Origin: Cyanophora paradoxa
Taxonomy: Eukaryota > Glaucocystophyceae > Cyanophorales > Cyanophoraceae
Reading direction: 5' to 3'
NCBI GenBank assembly: GCA_004431415.1
Contig: QPMI01000573.1
Coordinates: forward strand, 1 to 48,318
DNA: 48,318 nucleotides
The first letter of the stretch is position 1; each line of letters begins with the position of its first letter. A program made the translations under genes and the position numbers. Below, one piece after another: positions 27,970 through 38,829 of this stretch. Under the pieces are notes generated by a model. The model worked only from the letters and a program-made list of their open reading frames with translations, was not told the origin of the DNA and ran no database searches.

Positions 27970-28242
27970 ATGGATAGTAAAACAAAAAAGTTTATTGATG
28001 CTGCTATGACAGTTCATGGTAAAGATAAATTCGATTACAGTGAGACACATTACATCAAAGCTCAAGAGAAAGTATCTGTGAGATGTTTGCAGTGTAATAA
28101 GGTGATCCTTACCTATCCCTTTAATCATGTGAAGGGATCAGGTTGCAGGGACTGTAACAAAAGAAAGAGTCAAGCACACAGGAAAAGAGCTACTTCATCA
28201 ATCAGAGTAGAGTATAGGGATATTTGCATTAGGTTTGACTAG
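27970..28242 (+). CDS. zinc-ribbon protein, DUF723-like
   Basis: 90 codons from ATG 27970. The N part, KKFIDAAMTVHGKDKFDYSE then HYIKAQEKVSVRC, matches the F..A...HG...YDYS...Y.....V.I.C pattern of the DUF723-type repeats of giant viruses and phages. Two CxxC pairs (RCLQC and GCRDC) would bind zinc. In larger proteins this domain accompanies endonuclease or hydrolase domains; here it stands alone with a basic C tail. Function unknown. It sits between the fibres and SpeD. Confidence 0.65.
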   Translation: MDSKTKKFIDAAMTVHGKDKFDYSETHYIKAQEKVSVRCLQCNKVILTYPFNHVKGSGCRDCNKRKSQAHRKRATSSIRVEYRDICIRFD

Positions 28243-28265
28243 TTAATTTTTCTAAGGTATTCTTA

Positions 28266-28663
28266 ATGGAGACTAAATACAGAGGCTTTCATGTTATGCT
28301 TGATTACAAGGCTAAATCAGCTATAGCAACAGGTTATGAGCATGTTAGCTTCCTAGGTAATTGGATTATGGGAACCCTTGAACAAGCAGTATTGAGACAA
28401 GGTATTAGGATTGTTCATAAGCATTGTGAGATATTTGATGGCAAACTATCACCTCTGGTTTTGCATTGGTTCTGCTATTAGATGAAAGCCATTGCACAGC
28501 TCATTGTTATTCCAATGAAGGCATGTTAGCAATTGATATATTCAGTTGTGGTAAAGAAGCTCAGCATAAAACACAAGCAGTTGCAGATGAGATCGATAAA
28601 ACAATGAATTTCTTAACATTTGAGAAGACTGAGAGACATAAACATGATAGATTCCCGTTTTGA
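28266..28663 (+). pseudogene. speD: S-adenosylmethionine decarboxylase (SpeD type), one frameshift
   Basis: ATG 28266 opens YRGFHVMLDYKAKSA, the N-terminal strand of bacterial-type AdoMet decarboxylase (GxHxxxD in relatives). A shift near 28450 moves to the frame with ALVLLLDESHCTAHC and GMLAIDIFSCGKEA, ending at 28663. DESH contains the serine that becomes the pyruvoyl group by self-cleavage; the following TAH histidine and the cysteine of FSCG match the processing and catalytic residues. Combined length about 130, the normal size. The enzyme makes decarboxylated AdoMet for spermidine synthesis. Cyanophages carry speD as a metabolic gene; I know of none in a Polinton-like element. The single break could be a sequencing error. 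Confidence 0.85.
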
Positions 28664-29060
28664 TGGGTTTCTATAATGATAAACAGGGTAATTTACCTTT
28701 TTATTACAATGGCAATCGTTAAAAAAGGATATAATATATCCTTTCCTACAATAGCTTTCTACAATGATTTTCTTTCTACAGTAGCTTTTGTTACAATAGA
28801 ATTCTACTGTATGATGTAGCCGAAATATGAATGCACCCTACATTAAGCAATGTCAAGTATTTCGAATACTATTCGATTTCCTTACAATAACACTCAGCAT
28901 CTCCCCTTGATTCCCCCTATTATATTATATTTATATTTAAGTGGACGATATCGATATCGATATAACATCGATTAAATTAATTGAAAATGCATATAAAAAT
29001 ATGAAAATTCAGGTGAAAATTCAAATAAATTAATCGATTTTATTGATATAACATCGAATC
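28664..29060. other. E1 right subterminal region, no gene
   Basis: AT-rich and gene-less. It holds GGATATAATATATCC (28727), CTACAATAGCTTTCTACAAT (28750), CTACAGTAGC (28791), AGCATCTCCCCTTGATTCC (28897) and CGATATCGATATCGAT (28946). The complement of CTACAATAGCTTTCTACAAT and a near match to CCCCTTGATTCCCCCTATTA occur at 42727-42775 in E2, so this is conserved subterminal sequence. Confidence 0.7.
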
Positions 29061-29133
29061 ACACATATGAATATTCATATTTTAATCCTGAGGCGGAACG
29101 CCGAGGGATTAAAATATGAATATTCATATGTGT
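29061..29133 (-). repeat. E1 right terminal hairpin
   Basis: Perfect 28-bp inverted repeat (29061-29088 and 29106-29133) with a 17-base loop (29089-29105). Arms begin ACACATATGAATATTCATAT, itself containing a 16-bp palindrome, and end TTTTAATCC. Read on the minus strand the loop begins CTCGG and ends CCTCA, matching the plus-strand orientation of the left hairpin loop (CTCG...CCTCT). So the two are oppositely oriented, as true termini should be. Confidence 0.8.
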
Positions 29134-29747
29134 CGCAATCCCAAGTTCTTCGAGAGCCTTGAAACAAAATCGTTCGAATTACACAGCTCTCTCGTCAAGC
29201 ACTGCTCCACGTGCACCAGCACTGAAGACGAGAAGCATATGTTGGTGTCGCATGCAGGTAAAAACAATTGCACGTTAATCAACACATGAATTAATTGAAT
29301 TTATACGCAGGGTTTCTATTTGCTGTTCCCTCCTATGCAGCACGTACACTACCCGGAATCTCGATAAATATAGCCAGTGAACAGCGCGAAGCTTACAGAC
29401 GTTATATCTTTCCAATAGACTATTACCATCCAGACTTAAGCATTTCCTTGCCTCCCCACAGATCTAGATCTATAGCCAGGATAGCTATAGCTAGCAGCAG
29501 ATCAGGTACATATGCACACAGATATGTACGTGCATATGTAAGGGGATCCGGAGGGAAGGCTCCCAGAAAGAGCTTAGTGACCGCACTTGGAAGGCTGCTG
29601 CCCCGTAAACGCTAGCCATGTTGTTTTGCTGATCACGATCAAAGTGAAGCTGCAACTCTGAAGGCAATCGCAATTGGCGGCTGGGTGGTCGGCTCTAAAA
29701 AACTTGCGATCCGGATCGGAGCTTCGAATTTGCGTGGTCATGGTCAG
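29134..29747. other. host DNA, no clear gene
   Basis: Mixed-composition sequence after E1. A 106-codon plus-strand ORF (29295-29615) and a 60-codon minus-strand ORF overlap it but neither looks protein-like. Nothing else is seen. Confidence 0.5.
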
Positions 29748-32700
29748 ATAAAGAGAGCTATCCGGTCCGCAGAAGCATTCTGAAGTAGACAACGCCGCAG
29801 ACCTGCAGAGCCCGCCGTGCTATTCGTGGCCGGAAATTAAAGTCGATGCTGGAGATTGAGCTCCTCGTATTATGGGCGCTGATCAATAGCGCCAGTTTCG
29901 AAAATCGGCCTGCAGCTAGCATCGTTCGAAAAGAGCTATCCGCAGAAGAATCAAGATGGAGACTGGGCCGCGGACCTGCAGAGCCCGCGCTGCTTTGCAA
30001 TTTGTGGTCGGAAGGTTGATATCGATGTTGGAGATTGAGCTCCTCGTATCATTAGTGCTCTTATCAATAGCGCCAGTTTCGAAAATCGGCCTGCAGCTAG
30101 CATCGTTCAAAAAGAGCTATCCGCAGAAGCATTAAGATGGAGACTGGGCCGCGGACCTGCAGAGCCCGCCGTGCTATTTGTGGCCGGAAAGTCGATGTTG
30201 GAGATTGATCTCCTCGTATTATGGGCGCTGATCAATAGCGCCAGTTTCGAAAATCGGCCTGCAGCTAGCAGCTAGCATCGCTCGAAAAGAGCTATCCGCA
30301 GAAGCATTAAGATGGAGACTGGGCCGCGGACCTGCAGAGCCCGCCGTGCTTTTTGTGGCCGGAAAGTCGATGCTGGAGATTGAGCTCCTCGTATCATGGG
30401 CACACTTATCAATAGCGGCAGTTTCGAAAATCGGCCTGCAGCTAGCATCGCTCGAAAAGAGCTATCCGCAGAAGCATTAAGATGGAGACTGGGCCGCGGA
30501 ACTGCAGAGCCCTGTGCTATTTGTGGCCGGAAAGTCGATGCTGGAGATTGAGCTCCTCGTATCATTAGTGCGCTTATCAATAGCGCCAGTATCGAAAATC
30601 GGCCTGCAGCTAGCATCGCTCGAAAAGAGCTATCCGCAGAAGCATTAAGATGGAGACTGGGCCGCGGACCTGCAGAGCCCGCCGTGCTATTTGTGGCCGG
30701 AAAGTCGATGTTGGAGATTGAGCTCCTCGTATCATTAGTGCGCTTATCAATAGCGCCAGTTTCGAAAATCGGCCTGCAGCTAGCATCGTTCGAAAAGAGC
30801 TATCCGCAGAAGCATTAAGATGGAGACTGGGCCGCGGACCTGCAGAGCCCGCCGTGCTATTTGTGGCCGGAAAATCGATGTTGGAGATTGAGCTCCTCGT
30901 ATCATTAGTGCGCTTATCAATAGCGCCAGTTTCGAAAATCGGCCTGCAGCTAGCATCGTTCGAAAAGAGCTATCCGCAGAAGCATTAAGATGGAGACTGG
31001 GCCGCGGACCTGCAGAGCCCGCCGTGCTTTTTGTGGCCGGAAAGTCGATGCTGGAGATTGAGCTCCTCGTATCATGGGCACACTTATCAATAGCGGCAGT
31101 TTCGAAAATCGGCCTGCAGCTAGCATCGTTCGAAAAGAGCTATCCGCAGAAGCATTAAGATGGAGACTGGGCCGCGGACCTGCAGAGCCCGCTGCCGCTT
31201 TGCAATTCGTGGTCGGAACGTGGATATCGATGTTGGAGATTGAGCTCCTCATATCATTAGTGCGCTTATCAATAGCGCCAGTTTCGAAAATCGGCCTGCA
31301 GCTAGCATCGTTCGAAAAGAGCTATCCGCAGAAGCATTAAGATGGAGACTGGGCCGCGGACCTGCAGAGCCAGCCGTGCTATTTGTGGCCTGAAAGTCGA
31401 TGCTGGAGATTGAGCTCCTCGTATCATGGGCACACTTATCAATAGCGGCAGTTTCGAAAATCGGCCTGCAGCTAGCATCGTTCGAAAAGAGCTATCCGCA
31501 GAAGCATTAAGATGGAGACTGGGCCGCGGACCTGCAGAGCCCGCCGTGCGTTTTGTGGCCGGAAAGTCGATGTTGGAGATTGAGCTCCTCATATCATTAG
31601 TGCGCTTATCAATAGCGCCAGTTTCGAAAATCGGCCTGCAGCTAGCATCGTTCGAAAAGAGCTATCCGCAGAAGCATTAAGATGGAGACTGGGCCGCGGA
31701 CCTGCAGAGCCCGCCGTGCTTTTTGTGGCCGGAAAGTCGATGCTGGAGATTGAGCTCCTCGTATCATTAGTGCGCTTATCAATAGCGCCAGTTTCGAAAA
31801 TCGGCCTGCAGCTAGCATCGCTCGAAAAGAGCTATCCGCAGAAGCATTAAGATGGAGACTGGGCCGCGGACCTGCAGAGCCCGCCGTGCTTTTTGTGGCC
31901 GGAAAGTCGATGCTGGAGATTGAGCTCCTCGTATCATGGGCACACTTATCAATAGCGGCAGTTTCGAAAATCGGCCTGCAGCTAGCATCGTTCGAAAAGC
32001 GCTATCCGCAGAAGCATTAAGATGGAGACTGGGCCGCGGACCTGCAGAGCCAGCCGTGCTATTTGTGGCCTGAAAGTCGATGCTGGAGATTGAGCTCCTC
32101 GTATTATGGGCGCTGATCAATAGCGGCAGTTTCGAAACTCGGCCTGCAGGTAGCATCGCTCGAAAAGAGCTATCCGCAGAAGCATTAAGATGGAGACTGG
32201 GCCGCGGACCTGCAGAGCCCGCCGTGCTATTTGTGGCCGGAAAGTCGATGTTGGAGATTGAGCCCCTCGTATCATTAGTGCGCTTATCAATAGCGCCAGT
32301 TTCGAAAATCGGCCTGCAGCTAGCATCGTTCGAAAAGAGCTATCCGCAGAAGCATTAAGATGGAGACTGGGCCGCGGACCTGCAGAGCCCGCCGTGCTAT
32401 TTGTGGCCGGAAAGTCGATGCTGGAGATTGAGCTCCTCGTATCATGCATATGGGCACACTTATCAATAGCGGCAGTTTCGAAAATCGGCCTGCAGCTAGC
32501 ATCGTTCGAAAAGAGCTATCCGCAGAAGGATTAAGATGGAGACTGGGCCGCGGACCTGCAGAGCCCGCCGTGCTATTTGTGACCGGAAAGTCGATGCTGG
32601 AGATTGAGCTCCTCGGATCATTAGTGCGCTTATCAATAGCGCCAGTTTCGAAAATCGGCCTGCAGCTAGCATCGTTCGAAAAGAGCTATCCGCAGAAGCA

Positions 32701-35700
32701 TTAAGATGGAGACTGGGCCGCGGACCTGCAGAGCCCGCCGTGCTTTTTGTGGCCGGAAAGTCGATGCTGGAGATTGAGCTCCTCGTATCATGGGCACACT
32801 TATCAATAGCGGCAGTTACGAAAATCGGCCTGCAGCTAGCATCGTTCGAAAAGAGCTATCCGCAGAAGCATTAAGATGGAGACTGGGCCGCGGAACTGCA
32901 GAGCCCGCTGCCGCTTTGCAATTCGTGGTCGGAACGTGGATATCGATGTTGGAGATTGAGCTCCTCGTATCATTAGTGCGCTTATCAATAGCGCCAGTTT
33001 CGAAAATCGGCCTGCAGCTAGCATCGCTCGAAAAGAGCTATCCGCAGAAGCATTAAGATGGAGACTGGGCCGCGGACCTGCAGAGCCCGCCGTGCTTTTT
33101 GTGGCCGGAAAGTCGATGCTGGAGATTGAGCTCCTCGGATCATGGGTACACTTATCAATAGCGCCAGTTTCGAAAATCGGCCTGCAGCTAGCATCGTTCG
33201 AAAAGAGCTATCCGCAGAAGCATTAAGATGGAGACTGGGCCGCGGACCTGCAGAGCCCGCCGTGCTATTTGTGACTGGAAAATCGATGTTGGAGATTGAT
33301 CTCCTCGTATTATGGGCGCTTATCAATAGCGGCAGTTTCGAAAATCGGCCTGCAGCTAGCATCGTTCGAAAAGAGCTATCCGCAGAAGCATTAAGATGGA
33401 GACTGGGCCGCGGACCTGCAGAGCCCGCCGTGCTATTTGTGACCGGAAAGTCGATGCTGGAGATTGAGCTCCTCGGATCATTAGTGCGCTTATCAATAGC
33501 GCCAGTTTCGAAAATCGGCCTGCAGCTAGCATCGTTCGAAAAGAGCTATCCGCAGAAGCATTAAAATGGAGACTGGGCCGCGGACCTGCAGAGCCCGCCG
33601 TGCGTTTTGTGGCCGGAAAGTCGATGTTGTAGATTGAGCTCTTCGTATCATTAGTGCTCTTATCAATAGCGCCAGTTTCGAAAATCGGCCTGCAGCTAGC
33701 ATCGTTCGAAAAGAGCTATCCGCAGAAGCATTAAGATGGAGACTGGGCCGCGGACCTGCAGAGCCCGCCGTGCTTTTTGTGGCCGGAAAGTCGATGCTGG
33801 AGATTGAGCTCCTCGTATCATGGGCACACTTATCAATAGCGGCAGTTTCGAAAATCGGCCTGCAGCTAGCATCGTTCGAAAAGAGCTATCCGCAGAAGCA
33901 TTAAGATGGAGACTGGGCCGCGGAACTGCAGAGCCCGCTGCCGCTTTGCAATTCGTGGTCGGAACGTGGATATCGATGTTGGAGATTGAGCTCCTCGTAT
34001 CATTAAATATTAGTGCGCTTACCAATAGCGCCAGTTTCGAAAATCGGCCTGCAGCTAGCATCGTTCGAAAAGAGCTATCCGCAGAAGCATTAAGATGGAG
34101 ACTGGGCCGCGGACCTGCAGAGCCCGCCGTGCTATTTGTGACCGGAAAGTCGATGCTGGAGATTGAGCTCCTCGGATCATTAGTGCGCTTATCAATAGCG
34201 CCAGTTTCGAAAATCGGCCTGCAGCTAGCATCGTTCGAAAAGAGCTATCCGCAGAAGCATTAAGATGGAGACTGGGCCGCGGACCTGCAGAGCCCGCCGT
34301 GCTTTTTGTGGCCGGAAAGTCGATGCTGGAGATTGAGCTCCTCGTATCATGGGCACACTTATCAATAGCGGCAGTTTCGAAAATCGGCCTGCAGCTAGCA
34401 TCGTTCGAAAAGAGCTATCCGCAGAAGCATTAAGATGGAGACTGGGCCGCGGAACTGCAGATCCCGCTGCCGCTTTGCAATTCGTGGTCGGAACGTGGAT
34501 ATCGATGTTGGAGATTGAGCTCCTCGTATCATTAGTGCGCTTATCAATAGCGCCAGTTTCGAAAATCGGCCTGCAGCTAGCATCGTTCGAAAAAGAGCTA
34601 TCCGCAGAAGCATTAAGATGGAGACTGGGCCGCGGACCTGCAGAGCCCGCCGTGCTATTTGTGGCCGGAACGTTGATATCGATGTTGGAGATTGAGCTCC
34701 TCGTATCATTAGTGCTCTTATCAATAGCGCCAGTTTCGAAAATCGGCCTGCAGCTAGCATCGCTCGAAAAGAGCTATCCGCAGAAGCATTAAGATGGAGA
34801 CTGGGCCGCGGACCTGCAGAGCCCGCCGTGCTATTTGTGACCGAAAGTCGATGCTGGAGATTGAGCTCCTCGGATCATTAGTGCGCTTATCAATAGCGCC
34901 AGTTTCGAAAATCGGCCTGCAGCTAGCATCGTTCGAAAAGAGCTATCCGCAGAAGCATTAAGATGGAGACTGGGCCGCGGACCTGCAGAGCCCGCCGTGC
35001 TATTTGTGGCCGGAAAGTCGATGCTGGAGATTGAGCTCCTCGTATCATGGGCACACTTATCAATAGCGGCAGTTTCGAAAATCGGCCTGCAGCTAGCATC
35101 GTTCGAAAAGAGCTATCCGCAGAAGCATTAAGATGGAGACTGGGCCGCGGAACTGCAGATCCCGCTGCCGCTTTGCAATTCGTGGTCGGACGTGGATATC
35201 GATGTTGGAGATTGAGCTCCTCGTATCATTCAATGATTAGTGCGCTTATCAATAGCGCCAGTTTCGAAAATCGGCCTGCAGTAGCATCGTTCGAAGAGCT
35301 ATCGCCAGAAGCATTAAGATGGAGACGGGCCGCGGACTGCAGAGCCGCCGTGCTATTTGTGCCGGAACGTTGATATCGATGTTGGAGATTGAGCTCCTCG
35401 TATCATTAGTGCGCTTATCAATAGCGCAGTTTCGAAATCGGCCTGCAGCTAGCATCGCTCGAAAGAGCTATCGCAGAAGCTTAAGAGGGACTGGGCCGCG
35501 GACCTGCAGGCCGCCGTGCTATTTGTGACCGGAAGTCGATGCTGGAGATTGAGCTCCTCGATCATTAGTGCGCTTATCAATAGCGCCAGTCTCGAAAATC
35601 GGCCTGCAGCTAGCATCGTTCGAAAAGAGCTATCCGCAGAAGCATTAAGATGGAGACTGGGCCGCGGACCTGCAGAGCCCGCCGTGCTTTTTGTGGCCGG

Positions 35701-35925
35701 AAAGTCGATGCTGGAGATTGAGCTCCTCGTATCATGGGCACACTTATCAATAGCGGCAGTTTCGAAAATCGGCCTGCAGCTAGCATCGCTCGAAAGAGCT
35801 ATCCGCAGAAGCATTAAGATGGAGACTGGCCGCGGACCTGCAGATCTTGAGCCCGCCGTGCTTTTTGTGGCCGGAAAGTCGATGCTGGAGATTGAGCTCC
35901 TTGTATTATGGAGTTCATGTTCAAT
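29748..35925. repeat. 170-bp satellite array, about 36 units
   Basis: Head-to-tail array with a period of 170 bp (landmark GATGGAGACTGGGCCGCGGA recurs at, for example, 30649, 30819, 30989 and 31159). Some units are 182 bp because a variant segment, CTGCCGCTTTGCAATTCGTG, replaces CCGTGCTATTTGTGGCC. A second variable site reads CATTAGTGCGC, CATGGGCACAC or TTATGGGCGCTG. The 182-bp form generally follows a GGGCACAC unit, which hints at higher-order repeats. The period is near nucleosome length, as in many centromeric or heterochromatic satellites. Short ORFs on both strands (60-147 codons) are by-products. The first unit and the last ones are diverged. Confidence 0.95.
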
Positions 35926-36958
35926 TCACGATGTGCACGTGTGCATGCTATTGAAGCATTACACACGTGCACACGCTAGAGCTCCAGACTTTGCTTCCGC
36001 AAGTTTACTCCGGTGACTTTGCTCCAGGGGGAGAAGCCAGGGAGGGGTACCGGTCTCGTCATGCACGATTGTGCGCAGCTCCTTTCGGGTGTCGCCCTGT
36101 GGTCGGAGAACTAGCTAGAGCGCGCGATCCAGCTAGCTAGAGACTTTAGCACCGCCAGCTACCTTGGCGGCGCTCGGTCTGAGCATTCGGTACGCAACCA
36201 TATGCATTGGCAGACATCGGTCTCAAGAGCACCGATGTGGCAGCCGTACTTCGGTTGTAACGTAGCTGAAATCAATGCTTACCGCATTCGAAGCGCCGTG
36301 CGCTGCGTCCCAGCTCATAATGGTCGGGCCTGGGTGAAGTTGGCCGAGGTCGGGCCGCCCAACAACCTCCCCTTAAAAGCTGCAAATCGTCTCTAAACGA
36401 CCTTTTAGAACACTTGAACCAGTCAAGGCAGCCCGCGTGCGTCGCTCTCTTGACGAGTTGTGCTCGCATCCACGCCGGACCACAGAAGCTACCGGGCCAT
36501 CGGCGCTCAATGGATCCCGTGCACTTATGCCTAGCTAAGCACATTTAGCACGGCAGCAGTGCTTCCCCGCGCGGCTTTCCTAGGTGGGGTAAAGACAGGT
36601 GTGGTAAAGTCAGCCCTAACTGAGTGAAGTTGCAAGTTTACCATGTGGTAAACTTAATTCCTGGCTCCCAGTGTATTGTGAACTGCGGCTGAATTCGAAA
36701 ATGAAGTTGTCGAATATTCTAATCATATTTTGCAAGCGGATCCGTCTTTTAGCAATTATATTTTGTGCGAACTGTCCTCTAGGAACTAGAAACGAAATGA
36801 AACACCTATGTCCAGACTTCGGTCAATCTAGATCACGATCAATAGACTTTGGCCCCGCTGTGCTGCACGTCATCGAGGCGCTTGGCCGGGGCGCCACCGA
36901 AGACGACGGCACCCGGCGCCTTGTTGACTTGGAACGTCTGCTCCGATCGGAGTCAGGC
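35926..36958. other. host DNA, no supported gene
   Basis: GC-rich sequence after the satellite, with short repeated CTAGCTAG words near 36110-36145. ORFs here are short and overlap on both strands. I see no family signature. Confidence 0.5.
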
Positions 36959-37222
36959 CTAGGCCTCGCGACCGATCAACAACTGCAAATCCAAAAATGC
37001 GTGCCTTGTCAACCGAGCGGGCGCCATGATCTGATCGATGACGTTTCCGATCTCAGGGGCCTTTTCGGCGCTGATCCAGTGGTTGCTCTCGGCGCCAGCC
37101 CGCTGGAAGCCGATTTTGAATGCGCTGGACTCGTAGTGACCGCCGCCGCAGCAGATGCAACACGTGTCCTTCTCAGCGTGATCCACCTGCACACCGACGA
37201 ATTCGATGTCATAACTGATCAT
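36959..37222 (-). CDS. cysteine-rich host exon-like ORF
   Basis: Minus-strand 87-codon frame with a protein-like look: MISYDIEFVGVQVDHAEKDT, then CCICCGGGHYESSAFKIGF and a balanced helical part (ISAEKAPEIGNVIDQIMAPA). The CCxCC cluster could bind metal. The overlapping 200-codon plus-strand ORF (36671-37273) is alanine/leucine-rich and less convincing. No family recognised; it may be an exon of a host gene or a transposon remnant. Confidence 0.35.
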   Translation of the reverse strand: MISYDIEFVGVQVDHAEKDTCCICCGGGHYESSAFKIGFQRAGAESNHWISAEKAPEIGNVIDQIMAPARLTRHAFLDLQLLIGREA

Positions 37223-37325
37223 GATTGTAATGCATACGCATGCGCACCGAGCGGTAAACAGAAAACCCGGTGAGGTCCTTCACGAAGTGCGTGATGCTCT
37301 CTGCGCCACGGAATTAAAGGATTGC

Positions 37326-37761
37326 ATTCGAATTCGTTAACCGAACACGCGCACCATACTCCTCAGTCCACTGCTTCGCATGATCCGGGTTGATCGGCTC
37401 CATGGACTCGGTTGCATTCTTGTTTCCCGAGACCAAACATCGCAAGTGGTGCCCTGCCGCGGTAACGGTGGCTCTCGTACCTGCCGAAAGTTGAAGGTCT
37501 CAACTTTCGCGTGCCACTGTGCAAGACTATAGCGCTTACTTGATTCGAAGGTCCGTGACGATGAGGCGCGCTTCATCGGGTCTCGCGCCGGCGGCTTGCA
37601 CAGCCCGCAGCAGTCCAAACACGTTTCAGCTGGACGGTAGGGGATTTGCATCTGCAAATCGAGACATGTAAAGGGTTTGGGTCGAACAACCGAAATTCCA
37701 AAGATATACGTAAACGTGCCTCCCACTTCCCATAGAGCTCCTCATCTTTTATAAGATCCAT
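37326..37761 (-). pseudogene. decayed coding remnant, host or transposon
   Basis: Minus-strand protein-like pieces in three frames: MDLIKDEELYGKWEARLRIS (from 37761), then a cysteine-rich run, then MEPINPDHAKQWTEEYGARV near 37340-37405. No single frame is open through the whole region, and no splice sites are clear. It may continue the 36959-37222 signal upstream. No family recognised. Confidence 0.25.
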
Positions 37762-38247
37762 GTCCCTGAAAACGGCGCCATCATCAAATGGCGCACGCCA
37801 TCAACAACGTTCGACGCACTTCCATGCGAGTTGACGCGTGTTAACCTTGCTCTTGCCCATCTCTTCACAAGTTCAACAATGTGAGAAGCCTCCGAATTCG
37901 AAGCTGCACTACCGGCCGCGGCCGGGCGGGAATTTTCGAAGCTGTTGCTGTATACGTACGCGATATACGGTAGCCTACTAGGATAGTACGGTAGTTGCAA
38001 CTTGCAATTGCAATTGCCGTCGCCGTGACGTCGATTCGGCGAGCCTACCCGGTACTCGGCGAGCCTAGCTATATATATAGGCGGCCGGGCCTGACGCAGT
38101 GACTCACAGACTCACGTGTGCACACTGCACAGTGATCACTGATCATGAGGGGTCGCACGACGTACTTTACTCATTCAAGAGTCCGACCGTCGGACCAACA
38201 TTACATGGGTAACATGGCTAGTTGCACCGCGTTTCCCTGTGGAGTCG
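37762..38247. other. host DNA, no gene seen
   Basis: Mixed sequence with a TATATATATA run near 38070 and several short self-complementary words. No supported coding region. Confidence 0.5.
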
Positions 38248-38665
38248 GTCGGGGCTAGGGTTGCCGTGTCCATGCCACTCCATGGACATGTCAGTCAACC
38301 CGGTGGACATGGACATTCGGACACGGACATGCCCGCCGACATGTCCGCGGACATTGAATATTTAATTAAATTAAATTATATAATATTAAATGCCAAAAGC
38401 TTAAGTGAGGCGGCGGGGCAGCTTTGGCGAGGTTCCCGCTGCCCTCCGCCTCTTTCCAAGCATCAGAGACGTGTTGCTAACTTTAGCAGTGTTCTGCTAA
38501 CGTGTTTAGAGCACGTTTAGCACGCGTTTCAGCCGGTTTCGAGGGGTATCCCCCCTAATGTCCACGGACATGTCCACCCGGACCCACGGACATTGACATG
38601 ACATGTCCGCGGACATGGACATGTCAATGTCCGCGGACATCGGACACGGCAACCCTAGTCGGGGC
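38248..38665. mobile_element. non-autonomous hAT-type MITE with 8-bp TSD
   Basis: Terminal inverted repeats of 16 bp, TAGGGTTGCCGTGTCC at 38256-38271 and its complement at 38642-38657, flanked by a perfect 8-bp direct duplication GTCGGGGC (38248-38255 and 38658-38665). Eight-base duplications and TAGGGTTGCC-like ends are typical of the hAT superfamily. The inside (402 bp in all) has many GGACATGTCC / TCCGCGGACAT words near both ends, extending the foldback, and an AT-rich patch at 38354-38391. There is no transposase ORF, so it depends on one elsewhere. Confidence 0.88.
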
Positions 38666-38829
38666 CCCAGCTGCAGCAGACGGTACTACGGACTCTCTAG
38701 TACGGAGTCTACGGTACTACGGTATATGGTACGTGTATATGGTACTTTGATGCGCAGCGCCGCATGCGCAGACTCCGGCTCCGGCACTGACCGGCAGTGC
38801 CGGGGCCGCGGCCGCCAACTCGCGATCGG

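Larger units (their letters stand above)
2339..29133. mobile_element. element 1 (E1): integrated Polinton-like virus
   Basis: A block of about 26.8 kb, clearly more AT-rich than both flanks and bounded by two hairpins of matching design (2339-2428 and 29061-29133). It encodes the Polinton/Maverick hallmark set: protein-primed PolB, retroviral-type integrase, double-jelly-roll major capsid protein, penton-like protein and A32/FtsK-type packaging ATPase. It adds a PrimPol-SF3 helicase, a patatin-discoidin lipase, a phage-like fibre cassette and SpeD. Typical Polintons are 15-20 kb, so this is large. No target-site duplication could be identified. Many genes carry frameshifts, so this copy is either partly decayed or sequenced with indel errors. 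Could be classed as adintovirus-like or Polinton-like virus; a capsid or polymerase tree would decide. Confidence 0.9.

Noticed and set aside
20490-28663. Bacterial or phage contamination joined by misassembly
   Set aside because: Base composition, intergenic AT leaders and frameshift style continue from the core genes, and the E1 right hairpin matches the left one beyond this block. Not fully excluded, so listed as a check.
29295-36016. Dozens of similar ORFs of 60-166 codons on both strands with shared text such as KELSAEALRWRLGRG
   Set aside because: They are translations of the 170-bp satellite. The period is not a multiple of three, frames change between units, and both strands are equally open, so there is no sign of coding selection.
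36671-37273. 200-codon plus-strand ORF
   Set aside because: Overlaps a more protein-like minus-strand frame; low-complexity leucine/alanine-rich composition and no family.
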